A stretch of 64,000 nt of DNA, from positions 1 to 64,000 of the forward strand of contig JAGAUA010000008.1 of NCBI GenBank assembly GCA_017847885.1. Reading direction: 5' to 3'. The position numbers were made by a program, and so were the translations under genes. The notes beneath the pieces are model-generated. The model was not told where the DNA came from and made no database searches. It saw only the letters and a program-made list of their open reading frames with translations. Source of the DNA: Oscillospiraceae bacterium. GTDB taxonomy: Bacteria; Bacillota; Clostridia; Oscillospirales; Ruminococcaceae. This document shows positions 1-8,868 of this stretch, one piece after another (the first letter of the stretch is position 1; the number at the start of each line of letters is the position of its first letter).

Positions 1-54
1 CCGCAGGCGCCCGAAAAAACGGAGCAAGGGGTGAAAAATGCGACAGCATTTTGA
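1..54 (+). CDS. possible 3' end of a gene entering the window
   Basis: Frame 1 is open from the first base to a TGA at 52-54, giving a 17-residue tail. A GC-rich hairpin begins right at the stop, which is where a terminator would sit. The piece is too short to identify; frame 3 is also open here, so the assignment is weak. Confidence 0.3.
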   Translation, partial: PQAPEKTEQGVKNATAF

Positions 55-81
55 GGGGAGGCGAACAAGACCGCCTCCCCT
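54..81 (+). terminator. GC-rich hairpin after the possible upstream gene
   Basis: A 10-bp stem (54-63 with 72-81) with an 8-base loop lies immediately after the stop at 52-54. Only TTG follows, so as an intrinsic terminator it is weak. Confidence 0.35.
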
Positions 82-109
82 TGTGGGAGCTACAAATAAA
101 ACTTTTCTT

Positions 110-134
110 CAAAACAGTCCGGTGGACTGTTTTG
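110..134. repeat. perfect inverted repeat
   Basis: An 11-bp perfect stem (CAAAACAGTCC with GGACTGTTTTG) is separated by a 3-base loop. There is no coding context; it could act as a terminator or be one of the intergenic palindromes common in this genome. Confidence 0.5.
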
Positions 135-147
135 AACGGAGCATATT

Positions 148-340
148 TTGTAGGGGCTGATATTATCCGCCCGTGTTATAGGCATATTTATTCGGGCGGC
201 TGATAGCCGCCCCTACAACATTGGGACGGTAAACCCGTCCCCTACAAAATGTTGCAATAAATTTTTGTTTAAGTGAATAGTGAAAAGAGAATAGTGAATA
301 GTGAATAACATTGGGACGAAAACCCGTCCCCTACAAAATG
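148..340. repeat. cluster of palindromic repeats and GTGAATA heptamers
   Basis: Contains one GTAGGGGCTGATATTATCCGCCCG unit broken by one base from the consensus (about 150-173), an inverted GGCGGCTGATAGCCGCC unit (193-209 region), two GGGACGG...CCGTCCC units ending in CCTACAAAAT (221-250 and 311-340), and tandem GTGAATA/GTGAAAA heptamers at about 273-308. The same modules recur at 15292, 18050, 33213, 48333 and 55285. No gene is seen between the partial gene and 434. Confidence 0.8.
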
Positions 341-370
341 CTGCACCCAAAATTTATTCCTCAAAAGCAG

Positions 371-399
371 TTGTATTTTTGGAAAATGTGTGATATAAT
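371..399 (+). promoter_or_regulatory. promoter of the zinc-ribbon membrane protein gene
   Basis: TTGTAT (371-376), a 17-base spacer and TATAAT (394-399), about 35 bases before the chosen ATG. A match to the housekeeping sigma consensus. Confidence 0.65.
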
Positions 400-433
400 T
401 ATTCTATTGCGTTGCTTGGAAAGGAGCTTTTTT

Positions 434-1684
434 ATGACGGAAAATTCGGTCGTGTCCCTTGTATGCCCCGTATGTAAAAGTACGTTTGAGGGAGAGAGCC
501 ACACGGAAGCGGTTTGCCCCGTATGCGGAAATACTGCGGATACGGACAAGCTTTTTGAAGAAATGAAAAGCTCAAAAACCGAAAAAAGCGTTGCGGTCTA
601 CAGGCTTATGTCCTCCGCCGACGCCTTCTTTTCAAAGAAAAGCTACGACGAAGCCTACACAAGCTATAACGCGGTCATCGACGCCGACCCAAGCTGCGAA
701 AAGGCTATTTTCAGGCGCGAGCTTACAAGTCAGTACCTCACGCAGGAGTCCTCGGCGGTATACCTTAGCTGCGACAGCTTTTTTGGTAATCTTGAAACTC
801 TCAAAAAGGAAGCAAGACCCGACTTGTTTTTCTCAAAGGAATACACAAGAAAGCTGGGTCTGACGATACATAAGGACGTGCTGGACTTCATTTCCGTGCG
901 TGCGGACTATGAGAAAAAGTTTTCCGATATCGGGGGAAATTCCCAAGCGGCGGATATTTACATCACAGAGCTGATGAAGCTTTTGGAGTACACCAAAAAT
1001 ATCATGCTCCGTCTTATGGATGGTATGGACGAAAGCTGCGAAAGGGATAAGGCATATACCGTGCTGAAATGTCTGGATACGGGAAATAAGCTCTACGGTA
1101 TGCTTCTCAAGGGCGCGGATTATACAGAGATACCCGAGGGTGAGTCAATGTTTTCCGAGGACGGCAGCGTGCGTGACTGCGCGGTGAAGAGAAGCCGTAT
1201 GCTTAGCGCGGAGGAGACTGCGAAGGCGGACAGCTGCATCGACAGCATGAGGGAAGCACGGGAGGATATGCTGAAGGTCATAAGCGATGAGCTTTACAAG
1301 GAAATAAAGGAAGCCGGAAGCAAAAATTCCGCGGCGGACAAGAAAAAGTCACGCTCCGAGGAATTCAGCCGTTCGGAGTACGACCAGTGGCACGAACGCA
1401 ATAAAAAGGAATATTATGCTGCCGATAAAAGAATGGTGATTTTCAGCATCATAGGCAAGGCGCTGGCGGCATTTGCGATAGTTATGTTTGCAATGTTTAT
1501 AATTGGGGTAATATTCGACGATGAAATGTACTGGACGTTAATTACGTCGCTTGTATTTTTTGCTGTACACGCTGCTTTTATGTTCCTGCGCAGGTTTGCC
1601 GCAAAGAAAAAGAATTTTTATACCGAGGTTTTGGAAAGAGGAAGCTCCACTCTCCGTGCAGGCTCGTCCTCCTTTGATGTATAA
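434..1684 (+). CDS. zinc-ribbon, TPR-like membrane protein of unknown function
   Basis: Predicted 416-residue protein. The ATG at 434 is chosen because AAGGAG lies at 421-426 and a promoter ends at 399; an upstream in-frame start would precede the transcript. Two CPVC motifs (Cys 11/14 and 28/31) form an N-terminal zinc ribbon. Residues about 55-110 look like a degenerate TPR (SYDEAYTSYNAVIDADPSC). A charged, largely helical middle follows, then two hydrophobic segments at about 333-358 and 362-385 and a short basic tail. The likely topology is a cytoplasmic zinc ribbon and helical domain anchored by a C-terminal hairpin. It is a single-gene unit upstream of the str operon. No named family is recognised. 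Confidence 0.8.
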   Translation: MTENSVVSLVCPVCKSTFEGESHTEAVCPVCGNTADTDKLFEEMKSSKTEKSVAVYRLMSSADAFFSKKSYDEAYTSYNAVIDADPSCEKAIFRRELTSQYLTQESSAVYLSCDSFFGNLETLKKEARPDLFFSKEYTRKLGLTIHKDVLDFISVRADYEKKFSDIGGNSQAADIYITELMKLLEYTKNIMLRLMDGMDESCERDKAYTVLKCLDTGNKLYGMLLKGADYTEIPEGESMFSEDGSVRDCAVKRSRMLSAEETAKADSCIDSMREAREDMLKVISDELYKEIKEAGSKNSAADKKKSRSEEFSRSEYDQWHERNKKEYYAADKRMVIFSIIGKALAAFAIVMFAMFIIGVIFDDEMYWTLITSLVFFAVHAAFMFLRRFAAKKKNFYTEVLERGSSTLRAGSSSFDV

Positions 1685-1815
1685 AATTGCAGTTTTGGGA
1701 TAAAATAGCTATACATTAAAATCTGTTTGTCATACATAACCGCAGTTCATATCACTGCGGCACAAAATGAATTTTTGACATATAAAAAATATGCGGAAAA
1801 ATTTGTTGAAAATGC

Positions 1816-1844
1816 TTGACAAACGGATTTTTTGCGTGTATAAT
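1816..1844 (+). promoter_or_regulatory. promoter of the str operon
   Basis: Perfect TTGACA (1816-1821), 17-base spacer, perfect TATAAT (1839-1844). It leaves a leader of about 55 bases before rpsL, as expected for a very strongly expressed ribosomal operon. Confidence 0.9.
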
Positions 1845-1904
1845 AAACAAGTATGTGAGTGCCAATGGGGCTTTCATATAATTTTGTAAGAAAGGAGATA
1901 GATT

Positions 1905-2330
1905 ATGCCAACCTTTAACCAGTTAGTTCGTAAGGGAAGAACCGTTCTTGAGAAGAAGTCAACAGCTCCCGCACTTCAGAAGGGCTACAATGCCAAGAAG
2001 AAGGTTGCTATCGACCTCAGCTCACCTCAGAAGAGAGGCGTATGCACAGCTGTAAGAACCGCTACACCTAAGAAGCCTAACTCTGCTATGAGAAAAATTG
2101 CCAGAGTAAGACTTACAAACGGTACTGAAGTAACAGCTTACATCCCCGGTATCGGTCATAACCTTCAGGAGCACTCCGTTGTTCTTATCAGAGGCGGACG
2201 TGTAAAGGACCTCCCCGGTGTGCGTTACCACATCATCAGAGGTACACTTGACGCACAGGGCGTTGCTAAGAGAAATCAGGCTCGTTCCAAGTATGGTGCA
2301 AAGAAGCCTAAGGCAGGCGCAGCTAAGTAA
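1905..2330 (+). CDS. rpsL: 30S ribosomal protein S12
   Basis: 141-residue S12, the decoding-centre protein of the small subunit and the classic streptomycin-resistance target. The conserved [10 protein letters not shown] segment and the basic C-terminal tail ending [13 protein letters not shown] identify it. The ATG at 1905 follows AAAGGAGAT with good spacing. It is the first gene of rpsL-rpsG-fusA. Codon use is strongly biased, as in the other translation genes here. Confidence 0.98.
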   Translation: MPTFNQLVRKGRTVLEKKSTAPALQKGYNAKKKVAIDLSSPQKRGVCTAVRTATPKKPNSAMRKIARVRLTNGTEVTAYIPGIGHNLQEHSVVLIRGGRVKDLPGVRYHIIRGTLDAQGVAKRNQARSKYGAKKPKAGAAK

Positions 2331-2368
2331 GCTGAAATGTCTTGAAATATCCGGTAAACTCAATGAAA

Positions 2369-2412
2369 CCACATCATGATTTATGTGGAGAATTCATTTT
2401 ATATAGATGAAT
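2369..2412 (+). promoter_or_regulatory. two adjacent hairpins in the rpsL-rpsG spacer
   Basis: CCACAT (2369-2374) pairs with ATGTGG (2383-2388), and ATTCAT (2392-2397) pairs with ATGAAT (2407-2412). The spacer between the S12 stop and the S7 start is 177 bases, unusually long within an operon. In E. coli, S7 represses its own translation through the S12-S7 spacer; an analogous role here is inference. Confidence 0.4.
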
Positions 2413-2507
2413 GCCTCTGCATTGGTCGTGCGTGTCATCACCCGCAAAAGCGGTTGTGGAATGAAACGAGTACCTATGATATCATTTTTATGAAGGAGGG
2501 AAGTATT

Positions 2508-2978
2508 GTGCCAAGAAGAGGTAAAATAGCAAAACGTGAGGTTTTGTGTGATCCTGTTTACAATTCCGAGATCGTTACACGCCTTATCAACAACATTATG
2601 CTTGACGGTAAGAAGGGTGTAGCTCAGAAGATCGTATACGACGCATTCGAGATCGTAGCTGAAAAGACAGGCAAGGACGCACTCGAGGTTTTCGAGCAGG
2701 CTCTTGAGAACATCATGCCGCTGCTTGAAGTAAAGGCTCGCCGTGTAGGTGGTTCCACATATCAGGTACCTATGGAGGTTAGACCTGAAAGAAAGCAGAC
2801 TCTCGGTCTCAGATGGCTCACAACATATTCAAGAGCAAGAAGCGAAAGAACTATGAAGGAAAGACTCGCGGCTGAAATTATCGACGCTACAAACGGTCTC
2901 GGCGGTGCTTGCAAGAAGCGCGAAGATACCCATAAGATGGCTGAAGCTAACAAGGCTTTCGCACATTACCGTTGGTAA
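2508..2978 (+). CDS. rpsG: 30S ribosomal protein S7
   Basis: 156 residues, the normal bacterial length, beginning [10 protein letters not shown]. The start is GTG at 2508, preceded by GAAGGAGGG at 2492-2500; an in-frame ATG upstream would add non-homologous residues. S7 nucleates assembly of the 30S head and contacts E-site tRNA. The conserved [12 protein letters not shown] and RWL segments are present. It lies between rpsL and fusA. Confidence 0.97.
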   Translation: MPRRGKIAKREVLCDPVYNSEIVTRLINNIMLDGKKGVAQKIVYDAFEIVAEKTGKDALEVFEQALENIMPLLEVKARRVGGSTYQVPMEVRPERKQTLGLRWLTTYSRARSERTMKERLAAEIIDATNGLGGACKKREDTHKMAEANKAFAHYRW

Positions 2979-3037
2979 TAGACGCGGCATAAACGTGAAA
3001 ATTCCGGCTTAGGAATTTGAATTTGGAGGAAAAAATT

Positions 3038-5122
3038 ATGCCAAGAGATTGTTCACTTGAACAAACCAGAAATATTGGTATAATGGCTCACATTGACGCA
3101 GGTAAAACAACCACAACTGAGCGTATCCTTTTTTATACAGGTGTAAACCATAAGATCGGTGAAACTCACGAGGGTTCTGCAACAATGGACTGGATGGAGC
3201 AGGAGCAGGAGAGAGGTATCACAATTACCTCCGCTGCTACAACTGCACACTGGGCAGGCCATAGAATCAATATCATTGACACTCCGGGCCACGTTGACTT
3301 TACAGTAGAGGTTGAGCGTTCACTTAGAGTTCTTGACGGTTCTGTAACTGTTTTCTGTGCAAAGGGCGGTGTTGAACCTCAGTCTGAAACCGTTTGGAGA
3401 CAGGCTAACAATTACCGCGTACCCCGTATGGCTTATGTAAATAAGATGGACATTATGGGTGCGAACTTCTACCGCGTTGTTGATATGATGCATGAAAGAC
3501 TCAAGTGTAATGCAGTTCCTATTCAGCTTCCTATCGGCGCTGAGGATACCTTCAAGGGTATCATCGACCTGGTAGAAATGAAGGCGTATGTTTACTATGA
3601 TGACCTTGGCAAGGATATCCGCGTTGAGGAGATCCCCGCAGATATGGTTGACAAGGCTAAGGAATATCATGAAAAGCTTCTCGAGGCTGCTGCTGAGCAG
3701 GACGAGGAGATCATGATGAAATATCTTGACGGTGAAGAGCTTACAATTGAAGAGATCAAGAAGTGCATCCGTAAGGGTACTATCGCTAACGAGATCGTTC
3801 CCGTAACCTGCGGTACTTCTTACAAGAACAAGGGCGTTCAGAAGCTCCTTGACGCAGTTGTAGACTATATGCCGGCTCCTACAGATATCGAAGATATCAA
3901 GGGCGTTGACCCCGAAACAGGCGAAGAGGTCACAAGACCTTCTTCCGACGATGAGCCTTTTGCGGCTCTCGCATTCAAGATCGCAACAGACCCCTTTGTT
4001 GGTAAGCTCTGCTACTTCCGTGTATATTCCGGTAAGGTTGACGCAGGCGCTACCGTTCTTAACGCAACTAAGGACAACTCCGAAAGAATGGGACGTATCC
4101 TTCAGATGCACTCCAACCACAGAAAGGATATCGATACTTGCTATGCAGGTGATATCGCTGCTTGTGTTGGTCTCAAGAACACAACAACAGGTGACACGCT
4201 CTGCGATCCCAAGCACCCTGTAATCCTCGAATCCATGGAATTCCCCGAGCCTGTTATCCAGCTCGCTATCGAGCCTAAGACTAAGGCAGGTCAGGAGAAG
4301 ATGGGTATCGGTCTTTCAAAGCTTGCTGAAGAAGACCCCACCTTCAGAACATGGACAGACGAAGAAACAGGTCAGACCATTATCGCAGGTATGGGTGAGC
4401 TTCACCTTGACATTATCGTTGACCGTCTCCTCAGAGAGTTCAAGGTCGAGGCTAATGTTGGTGCTCCTCAGGTTGCATACAAGGAAACGATCAAGAAGCT
4501 TGCAGACGTTGACCACAAGTACGCTCGTCAGTCGGGTGGTAAGGGTCAGTACGGTCATGTTAAGATCAAGGTCGAGCCTAACGAGTCCGGTAAGGGCTAC
4601 GAGTTCGTTAATGCTGTTGTCGGCGGTGCTATTCCCAAGGAATACATTCCTGCTGTTGACAAGGGTATCCAGGGCGCTATGAAGGCAGGCGTTCTCGCAG
4701 GCTATCAGGTAGTTGACGTTAAGGTTACACTTTACGATGGTTCTTACCACGAAGTCGACTCCTCTGAAATGGCGTTCTCCATCGCAGGTTCTATGGCGTT
4801 CAAGGAAGCTATGAAGAAGGCTGATCCTTGCATCCTCGAGCCTATCATGAAGGTATCCGCTATCGTTCCCGACGATTTCATGGGAACTGTTATCGGTGAT
4901 CTCAACTCCCGCCGCGGACAGATCCTCGGTCAGGAAACAAACAACGGTACAGCTCAGGTTGACGCGCTTGTTCCTCTGTCCGAAATGTTCGGTTACTCAA
5001 ACGACCTCCGTTCCAAGACGCAGGGCCGCGGTCAGTATTCTATGGAGCCCGACAGCTATATTGAAGTTCCAAGATCTATCGCTGAGAAGATCATGACTGC
5101 AAGAAGCAAGGGCAACGACTAA
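3038..5122 (+). CDS. fusA: translation elongation factor G
   Basis: 694-residue ribosomal translocase GTPase. The ATG at 3038 follows GGAGG (3025-3029) and gives the canonical start [21 protein letters not shown]1 is AHIDAGKTT (17-25), followed by the RGITI switch I, DTPGH (G3) and NKMD (G4). Domains II-V follow, with the conserved GGKGQYGHV and the terminal [11 protein letters not shown] region. Length is standard. It is followed 105 bases later by tuf with its own promoter. Confidence 0.98.
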   Translation: MPRDCSLEQTRNIGIMAHIDAGKTTTTERILFYTGVNHKIGETHEGSATMDWMEQEQERGITITSAATTAHWAGHRINIIDTPGHVDFTVEVERSLRVLDGSVTVFCAKGGVEPQSETVWRQANNYRVPRMAYVNKMDIMGANFYRVVDMMHERLKCNAVPIQLPIGAEDTFKGIIDLVEMKAYVYYDDLGKDIRVEEIPADMVDKAKEYHEKLLEAAAEQDEEIMMKYLDGEELTIEEIKKCIRKGTIANEIVPVTCGTSYKNKGVQKLLDAVVDYMPAPTDIEDIKGVDPETGEEVTRPSSDDEPFAALAFKIATDPFVGKLCYFRVYSGKVDAGATVLNATKDNSERMGRILQMHSNHRKDIDTCYAGDIAACVGLKNTTTGDTLCDPKHPVILESMEFPEPVIQLAIEPKTKAGQEKMGIGLSKLAEEDPTFRTWTDEETGQTIIAGMGELHLDIIVDRLLREFKVEANVGAPQVAYKETIKKLADVDHKYARQSGGKGQYGHVKIKVEPNESGKGYEFVNAVVGGAIPKEYIPAVDKGIQGAMKAGVLAGYQVVDVKVTLYDGSYHEVDSSEMAFSIAGSMAFKEAMKKADPCILEPIMKVSAIVPDDFMGTVIGDLNSRRGQILGQETNNGTAQVDALVPLSEMFGYSNDLRSKTQGRGQYSMEPDSYIEVPRSIAEKIMTARSKGND

Positions 5123-5150
5123 TATTTTTTATAAAAATTGAAGAAAACAC

Positions 5151-5179
5151 TTGCAATATTTTATTAAATCTGATAAAAT
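5151..5179 (+). promoter_or_regulatory. promoter in front of tuf
   Basis: TTGCAA (5151-5156), 17-base spacer, TAAAAT (5174-5179). This lets tuf be transcribed independently of read-through from fusA. Confidence 0.7.
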
Positions 5180-5227
5180 ATAATGTGTTAGTATTCCACT
5201 ATATTATTTATAAGGAGGATCATTCCA

Positions 5228-6430
5228 ATGGCAAAGGCTAAATTTGAAAGAACAAAACCCCATGTTAACATTGGTACAATCGGTCACGTTGACCACGGTA
5301 AGACTACTCTTACAGCTGCAATCACAAAGTACCTCTCCCTCAAGGGTCAGGCTCAGTTCGAAGGCTACGCTGATATCGATAAGGCTCCCGAAGAGAGAGA
5401 AAGAGGTATCACAATCAATACTGCTCACGTTGAGTACGAGACTGACAACCGTCACTATGCTCACGTTGACTGCCCGGGCCACGCTGACTATGTTAAGAAC
5501 ATGATCACAGGTGCTGCTCAGATGGACGGCGCTATCCTCGTAGTTGCTTCCACAGACGGTCCTATGGCTCAGACTAAGGAGCACCTCCTCCTCGCTCGTC
5601 AGGTTGGCGTTCCTTACATCGTTGTATTCATGAACAAGGCTGACCAGGTTGACGATCCCGAGCTTCTCGAGCTCGTAGAGATGGATATCCGTGAGACTCT
5701 TGACAAGTATGAGTTCCCCGGCGATGACACACCTATCATCATCGGTTCTGCTTTCAAGGCTCTTGATTCCGCTTCCAAGGATCCTTCCGCTCCCGAGTAT
5801 GAGTGCATCCAGAAGCTCATGGACGCTGTTGACTCTTACATTCCTACACCTGAGAGAAAGGCAGACCTTCCTTTCCTTATGCCTGTTGAGGACGTATTCA
5901 CAATCACAGGCCGTGGTACTGTTGCTACAGGTAGAGTTGAGAGAGGTCAGCTCAAGACCGGTGACGAAGTTGAGATCGTTGGTCTTAAGGATGAAAAGGG
6001 CAAGACTGTTGTTACAGGTATCGAGATGTTCAGAAAGATCCTCGACTACGCTGAGGCAGGCGATAACATCGGTGCTCTTCTCCGTGGTGTTCAGAGAACT
6101 GATATCGAAAGAGGTCAGGTTCTTTGTAAGCCCGGTTCCATTCACCCCCACACCAAGTTCAAGGGTCAGGTTTACGTTCTGAAGAAGGAAGAGGGCGGAC
6201 GTCATACTCCTTTCTTCAACAACTACAGACCTCAGTTCTATTTCAGAACAACTGACGTTACAGGCGTTATCACACTTCCTGCTGACAAGGAAATGTGTAT
6301 GCCCGGCGATAACGTTTCTATCGACGTTGAGCTCATCACTCCTATCGCTATTGAAGAGGGTCTCCGTTTCGCTATCCGTGAAGGCGGCCGTACAGTAGGT
6401 TCAGGCGTTGTTACAGCTATCAACGAATAA
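5228..6430 (+). CDS. tuf: translation elongation factor Tu
   Basis: 400 residues. It delivers aminoacyl-tRNA to the ribosome as a GTP complex. P-loop GHVDHGKTT (19-27), [13 protein letters not shown] switch I, DCPGH (G3) and NKAD (G4) are intact, followed by beta-barrel domains 2 and 3. The ATG at 5228 follows AAGGAGGAT. Codon use is extremely biased. An intrinsic terminator follows the stop by 13 bases. Confidence 0.98.
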   Translation: MAKAKFERTKPHVNIGTIGHVDHGKTTLTAAITKYLSLKGQAQFEGYADIDKAPEERERGITINTAHVEYETDNRHYAHVDCPGHADYVKNMITGAAQMDGAILVVASTDGPMAQTKEHLLLARQVGVPYIVVFMNKADQVDDPELLELVEMDIRETLDKYEFPGDDTPIIIGSAFKALDSASKDPSAPEYECIQKLMDAVDSYIPTPERKADLPFLMPVEDVFTITGRGTVATGRVERGQLKTGDEVEIVGLKDEKGKTVVTGIEMFRKILDYAEAGDNIGALLRGVQRTDIERGQVLCKPGSIHPHTKFKGQVYVLKKEEGGRHTPFFNNYRPQFYFRTTDVTGVITLPADKEMCMPGDNVSIDVELITPIAIEEGLRFAIREGGRTVGSGVVTAINE

Positions 6431-6443
6431 TTGATGCTTTTAG

Positions 6444-6471
6444 ATCCCCGTCGGTTTCGGCGGGGATTTTT
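6444..6471 (+). terminator. terminator of tuf
   Basis: ATCCCCG (6444-6450) pairs with CGGGGAT (6461-6467), followed by a T run. It closes the translation operon, although the HIT gene starts only 26 bases later. Confidence 0.8.
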
Positions 6472-6496
6472 CTATATGTTTATGGGAGGACGGGTT

Positions 6497-6958
6497 ATGT
6501 GCCTTATTTGCGATAGAATAGAAATGATTGAAAAAGGAATTAATCCTTATTTTGTCAAGGAATTGGAAACGGGATATGTGGTTATAGGTGATAACCAGCA
6601 TTTTAAGGGATATACACTGTTCCTTTGTAAGCAGCATAAGACGGAACTTTTTTATCTGGATACGGCTTTTTCAACTAAATTTATGCAGGAAATGATTATT
6701 GTGGCGGAAGCTGTAAAAAATGCGTTCGGTGCCGAAAAGATGAATTATGAGTGTCTTGGGCAGGGTGACGCGCATTTGCATTGGCATTTGTATCCAAGGA
6801 GAACGGGCGATATAGGCGAGTATGGAAATAACGGCGCCGGTCCTGTTTGGTGGTATCCGATGCACTTAATGTATGATGACAGTAACCGTGTGACAGATGG
6901 TGAATTAAATGAAATGAAGCAGAAGCTGACGGCAGAACTTGATAAATTGATAAAATAA
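6497..6958 (+). CDS. HIT-family nucleotide hydrolase
   Basis: 153-residue histidine-triad protein. The catalytic triad is H93-L-H95-W-H97 followed by LYPRR, the signature of Ap4A hydrolase-like HIT proteins; an N-terminal CLIC pair may bind zinc. The ATG at 6497 is chosen because GGGAGG lies at 6484-6489 and the upstream in-frame codons run through the tuf terminator. HIT proteins hydrolyse dinucleoside polyphosphates or nucleotide phosphoramidates; the exact substrate cannot be read here. No clear promoter is seen, so expression may depend on leak-through from tuf. A terminator follows directly. Confidence 0.9.
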   Translation: MCLICDRIEMIEKGINPYFVKELETGYVVIGDNQHFKGYTLFLCKQHKTELFYLDTAFSTKFMQEMIIVAEAVKNAFGAEKMNYECLGQGDAHLHWHLYPRRTGDIGEYGNNGAGPVWWYPMHLMYDDSNRVTDGELNEMKQKLTAELDKLIK

Positions 6959-6960
6959 AA

Positions 6961-6992
6961 AAATTCCGTACCAACATGGGTACGGAATTTTT
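6961..6992. terminator. bidirectional terminator between HIT and ferredoxin genes
   Basis: A 12-bp perfect stem (6961-6972 with 6979-6990) and a 6-base loop, with T runs on both strands. It serves the convergent HIT gene and ferredoxin gene. Confidence 0.9.
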
Positions 6993-7009
6993 ATGTAGGA
7001 TTCAATTGA

Positions 7010-7180
7010 TTATTCAGCTGTAGGAGCTGAAACAGGGCAGGTATCTGCGCAAGCGCCGCAGTCAATGCAGGTCGCAGCATCGATAACGTACTTGCCGTCG
7101 CCCTCGGAAATTGCGTTTACAGGGCAGCCGTCAGCACAAGCGCCGCAGCTGATGCAATCGTCAGAAATTACGTATGCCAT
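7010..7180 (-). CDS. 2[4Fe-4S] ferredoxin
   Basis: 56-residue clostridial-type ferredoxin. Two CxxCxxCxxxCP clusters (CISCGACADGCP and CIDCGACADTCP) each ligate one [4Fe-4S] centre. It is a small cytoplasmic low-potential electron carrier, used for example with hydrogenase or pyruvate:ferredoxin oxidoreductase. The ATG at 7178-7180 follows a strong GGAGG on the minus strand. Length is typical. It sits alone between the HIT gene and the purine cluster. This is good evidence for an anaerobic host. Confidence 0.95.
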   Translation of the reverse strand: MAYVISDDCISCGACADGCPVNAISEGDGKYVIDAATCIDCGACADTCPVSAPTAE

Positions 7181-7230
7181 TATGAAGCACCTCCGAATTA
7201 ATTTTTGGAAACCATGTTTCCCTATATACT

Positions 7231-7258
7231 ATTTTAACATATTTCACGAAAAAAGCAA
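7231..7258 (-). promoter_or_regulatory. candidate promoter of the ferredoxin gene
   Basis: On the minus strand TTGCTT (7258-7253), a 16-base spacer and TAAAAT (7236-7231), about 50 bases before the start codon. Confidence 0.5.
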
Positions 7259-7306
7259 TACGTAAATGAGAAATTTTAAAAATTGTGATTTTTTTTTGAG
7301 AAACAC

Positions 7307-7335
7307 TTGAAATTTCGGCGGAAATACAGTACAAT
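7307..7335 (+). promoter_or_regulatory. promoter of the purine cluster
   Basis: TTGAAA (7307-7312), 17-base spacer, TACAAT (7330-7335). The start of transcription should lie near 7342, giving a leader of about 200 bases before purE. Confidence 0.75.
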
Positions 7336-7369
7336 AGTATAGTGAGTTATTATTTATGGAGGGTTAGCT

Positions 7370-7477
7370 GTGTTGGGTTTTTCATGCAGTTTTATTGATT
7401 CCATATATTTTTCTGCGCTGCCGTGCGGGCGTTCTGCTGCGGCGGAATTTTCTGTATCAAAGCATAAGTGTATCTAA
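7370..7477 (+). CDS. short leader peptide ahead of purE
   Basis: A 35-codon reading frame starts with GTG at 7370, preceded by GGAGGG at 7358-7363 with ideal spacing, and ends with TAA at 7475-7477. The product has Cys at positions 6, 19 and 34 and several Ser/Phe residues. The stop lies 6 bases before a terminator hairpin, the geometry of an attenuator leader ORF. I do not recognise the peptide. It might instead be a genuine small protein, or a chance ORF with a good ribosome site. Confidence 0.5.
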   Translation: MLGFSCSFIDSIYFSALPCGRSAAAEFSVSKHKCI

Positions 7478-7483
7478 GTGCAG

Positions 7484-7511
7484 GCTGTGACGGTTTTCTC
7501 ACAGCTTTTTG
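7484..7511 (+). terminator. attenuator-like terminator in the purE leader
   Basis: GCTGTGA (7484-7490) pairs with TCACAGC (7499-7505), followed by TTTTTGTTTTT. It lies between the promoter and purE, so it must be bypassed for the operon to be expressed. No known purine, PRPP or ppGpp riboswitch motif was recognised upstream. Confidence 0.75.
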
Positions 7512-7541
7512 TTTTTAAATTTTTCATTTCGGAGGTATTTT

Positions 7542-8039
7542 ATGTTAAAAAAGGTTGCTGTAATCATGGGCAGCGACAGCGATTTTCCCGTTGTTAAGGA
7601 CGCTGTTGCAGAGCTTAAAAGCTATGGAGTACCCTACGAGGTCCACGTTATGTCCGCTCACCGTACTCCCGAAATGGCTTCGGAATTCGCTTCCAAGGCT
7701 AAGGAGAACGGCTTCGGCATTATAATCTGCGCGGCAGGAATGGCTGCTCACCTTGCAGGTGTAATTGCGGGACACACAACTCTCCCCGTTATCGGTATCC
7801 CCATCAAGTCCACCTTTGACGGTCTTGATGCGCTGCTTGCCACAGTTCAGATGCCCTCGGGTATTCCTGTTGCAACGGTTGCGGTAAACGGCGCAAAGAA
7901 CGCTGCTATCCTTGCTATCCAGATGCTTGCGCTTTCCGACGAGGGGCTTGCGGAAAAGCTTGCCGAGGCTAAGCAGAAGATGATAGACGGCGTTAAGGCT
8001 AAGGACGCTAAAATGCAGCAGATGGTTGCAGAGCTGTAA
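7542..8039 (+). CDS. purE: N5-carboxyaminoimidazole ribonucleotide mutase
   Basis: 165-residue class I PurE, which converts N5-CAIR to CAIR in purine synthesis. The signature GSDSD (10-14) and the SAHRTPE loop are intact, followed by the glycine/alanine-rich AAGMAAHLAG phosphate-binding region. The ATG at 7542 follows GGAGGT (7531-7536). It is the first enzyme gene of the purine cluster and lies just after an attenuator-like terminator. No purK is seen in the window. Confidence 0.95.
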   Translation: MLKKVAVIMGSDSDFPVVKDAVAELKSYGVPYEVHVMSAHRTPEMASEFASKAKENGFGIIICAAGMAAHLAGVIAGHTTLPVIGIPIKSTFDGLDALLATVQMPSGIPVATVAVNGAKNAAILAIQMLALSDEGLAEKLAEAKQKMIDGVKAKDAKMQQMVAEL

Positions 8040-8104
8040 AATTCGGCGCACAGGTTATTATTTCGTAAAAAATATTTAAAATATAAATTTGGAGGTATAT
8101 CACC

Positions 8105-8818
8105 ATGGAAAACATTGAAAAGAAGGAACAGCTTTACGAGGGTAAGGCTAAGAAAGTATTTGCTACAAACAATCCCGACTACGTTATCGTTGACTACAAG
8201 GACGACGCTACCGCTTTCAACGGCGAGAAGAAGGGCACTATCCGCGGCAAGGGCGTTATCAACAACAAGATGACAAACTTCATGTTCGGTCTCCTTGAAA
8301 AGGAGGGTATCCCCACACATCTCGTTAAGGAGATAAGCGACCGCGAGACTATTGTTAAAAAGGTTGAGATAGTTCCCCTTGAAGTTATCGTAAGAAACGT
8401 TGCGGCAGGCAGCTTCTCCAAGAAGCTGGGCATTGAGGAGGGTACTCCCCTCAAGCAGCCTACTCTCGAATTCAGCTACAAGAACGACGATTTGGGCGAC
8501 CCGTTCATCAACGACTACTATGCTCTCGGTCTCGGACTTGCTACAAAGGAAGAAATTGACACTATTACAAAGTACGCTTTTGCCGTAAACAGCTTCATGC
8601 TCAAGTTCTTCAAGGAGCATAACATCGACCTTATCGACTTCAAGATAGAGTTCGGCAGATTCCACGGTCAGATTCTTCTTGCTGACGAAATTTCTCCCGA
8701 CACCTGCCGTTTCTGGGACAGCACTACTCACGAAAAGCTTGACAAGGACCGTTTCCGCAGAGACCTTGGCGGCGTAGAGGAAGCTTATCAGGAAATGATG
8801 AAGCGTATCTTCGGCTAA
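8105..8818 (+). CDS. purC: SAICAR synthetase
   Basis: 237 residues. It joins aspartate to CAIR using ATP. The ATP-grasp-like fold begins [10 protein letters not shown], and the conserved [12 protein letters not shown] and DFKIEFGR segments are present. The ATG at 8105 follows GGAGGTATATCACC. It lies 65 bases after purE with no terminator, in the same operon. Confidence 0.96.
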   Translation: MENIEKKEQLYEGKAKKVFATNNPDYVIVDYKDDATAFNGEKKGTIRGKGVINNKMTNFMFGLLEKEGIPTHLVKEISDRETIVKKVEIVPLEVIVRNVAAGSFSKKLGIEEGTPLKQPTLEFSYKNDDLGDPFINDYYALGLGLATKEEIDTITKYAFAVNSFMLKFFKEHNIDLIDFKIEFGRFHGQILLADEISPDTCRFWDSTTHEKLDKDRFRRDLGGVEEAYQEMMKRIFG

Positions 8819-8868
8819 TTTCAGCGAAACCATTTTTGCGAAACCAAACCTGAAAGGGGTTGTATTTA

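Noticed and set aside
3320..4216. 298-residue minus-strand ORF inside fusA
   Set aside because: It is the antisense shadow of a highly biased gene, lacks a ribosome site and has a composition typical of reversed coding sequence.
7336..7541. Purine or PRPP riboswitch in the purE leader
   Set aside because: No xpt-type paired loops and no ykkC-like core were recognised; only a leader ORF and terminator.
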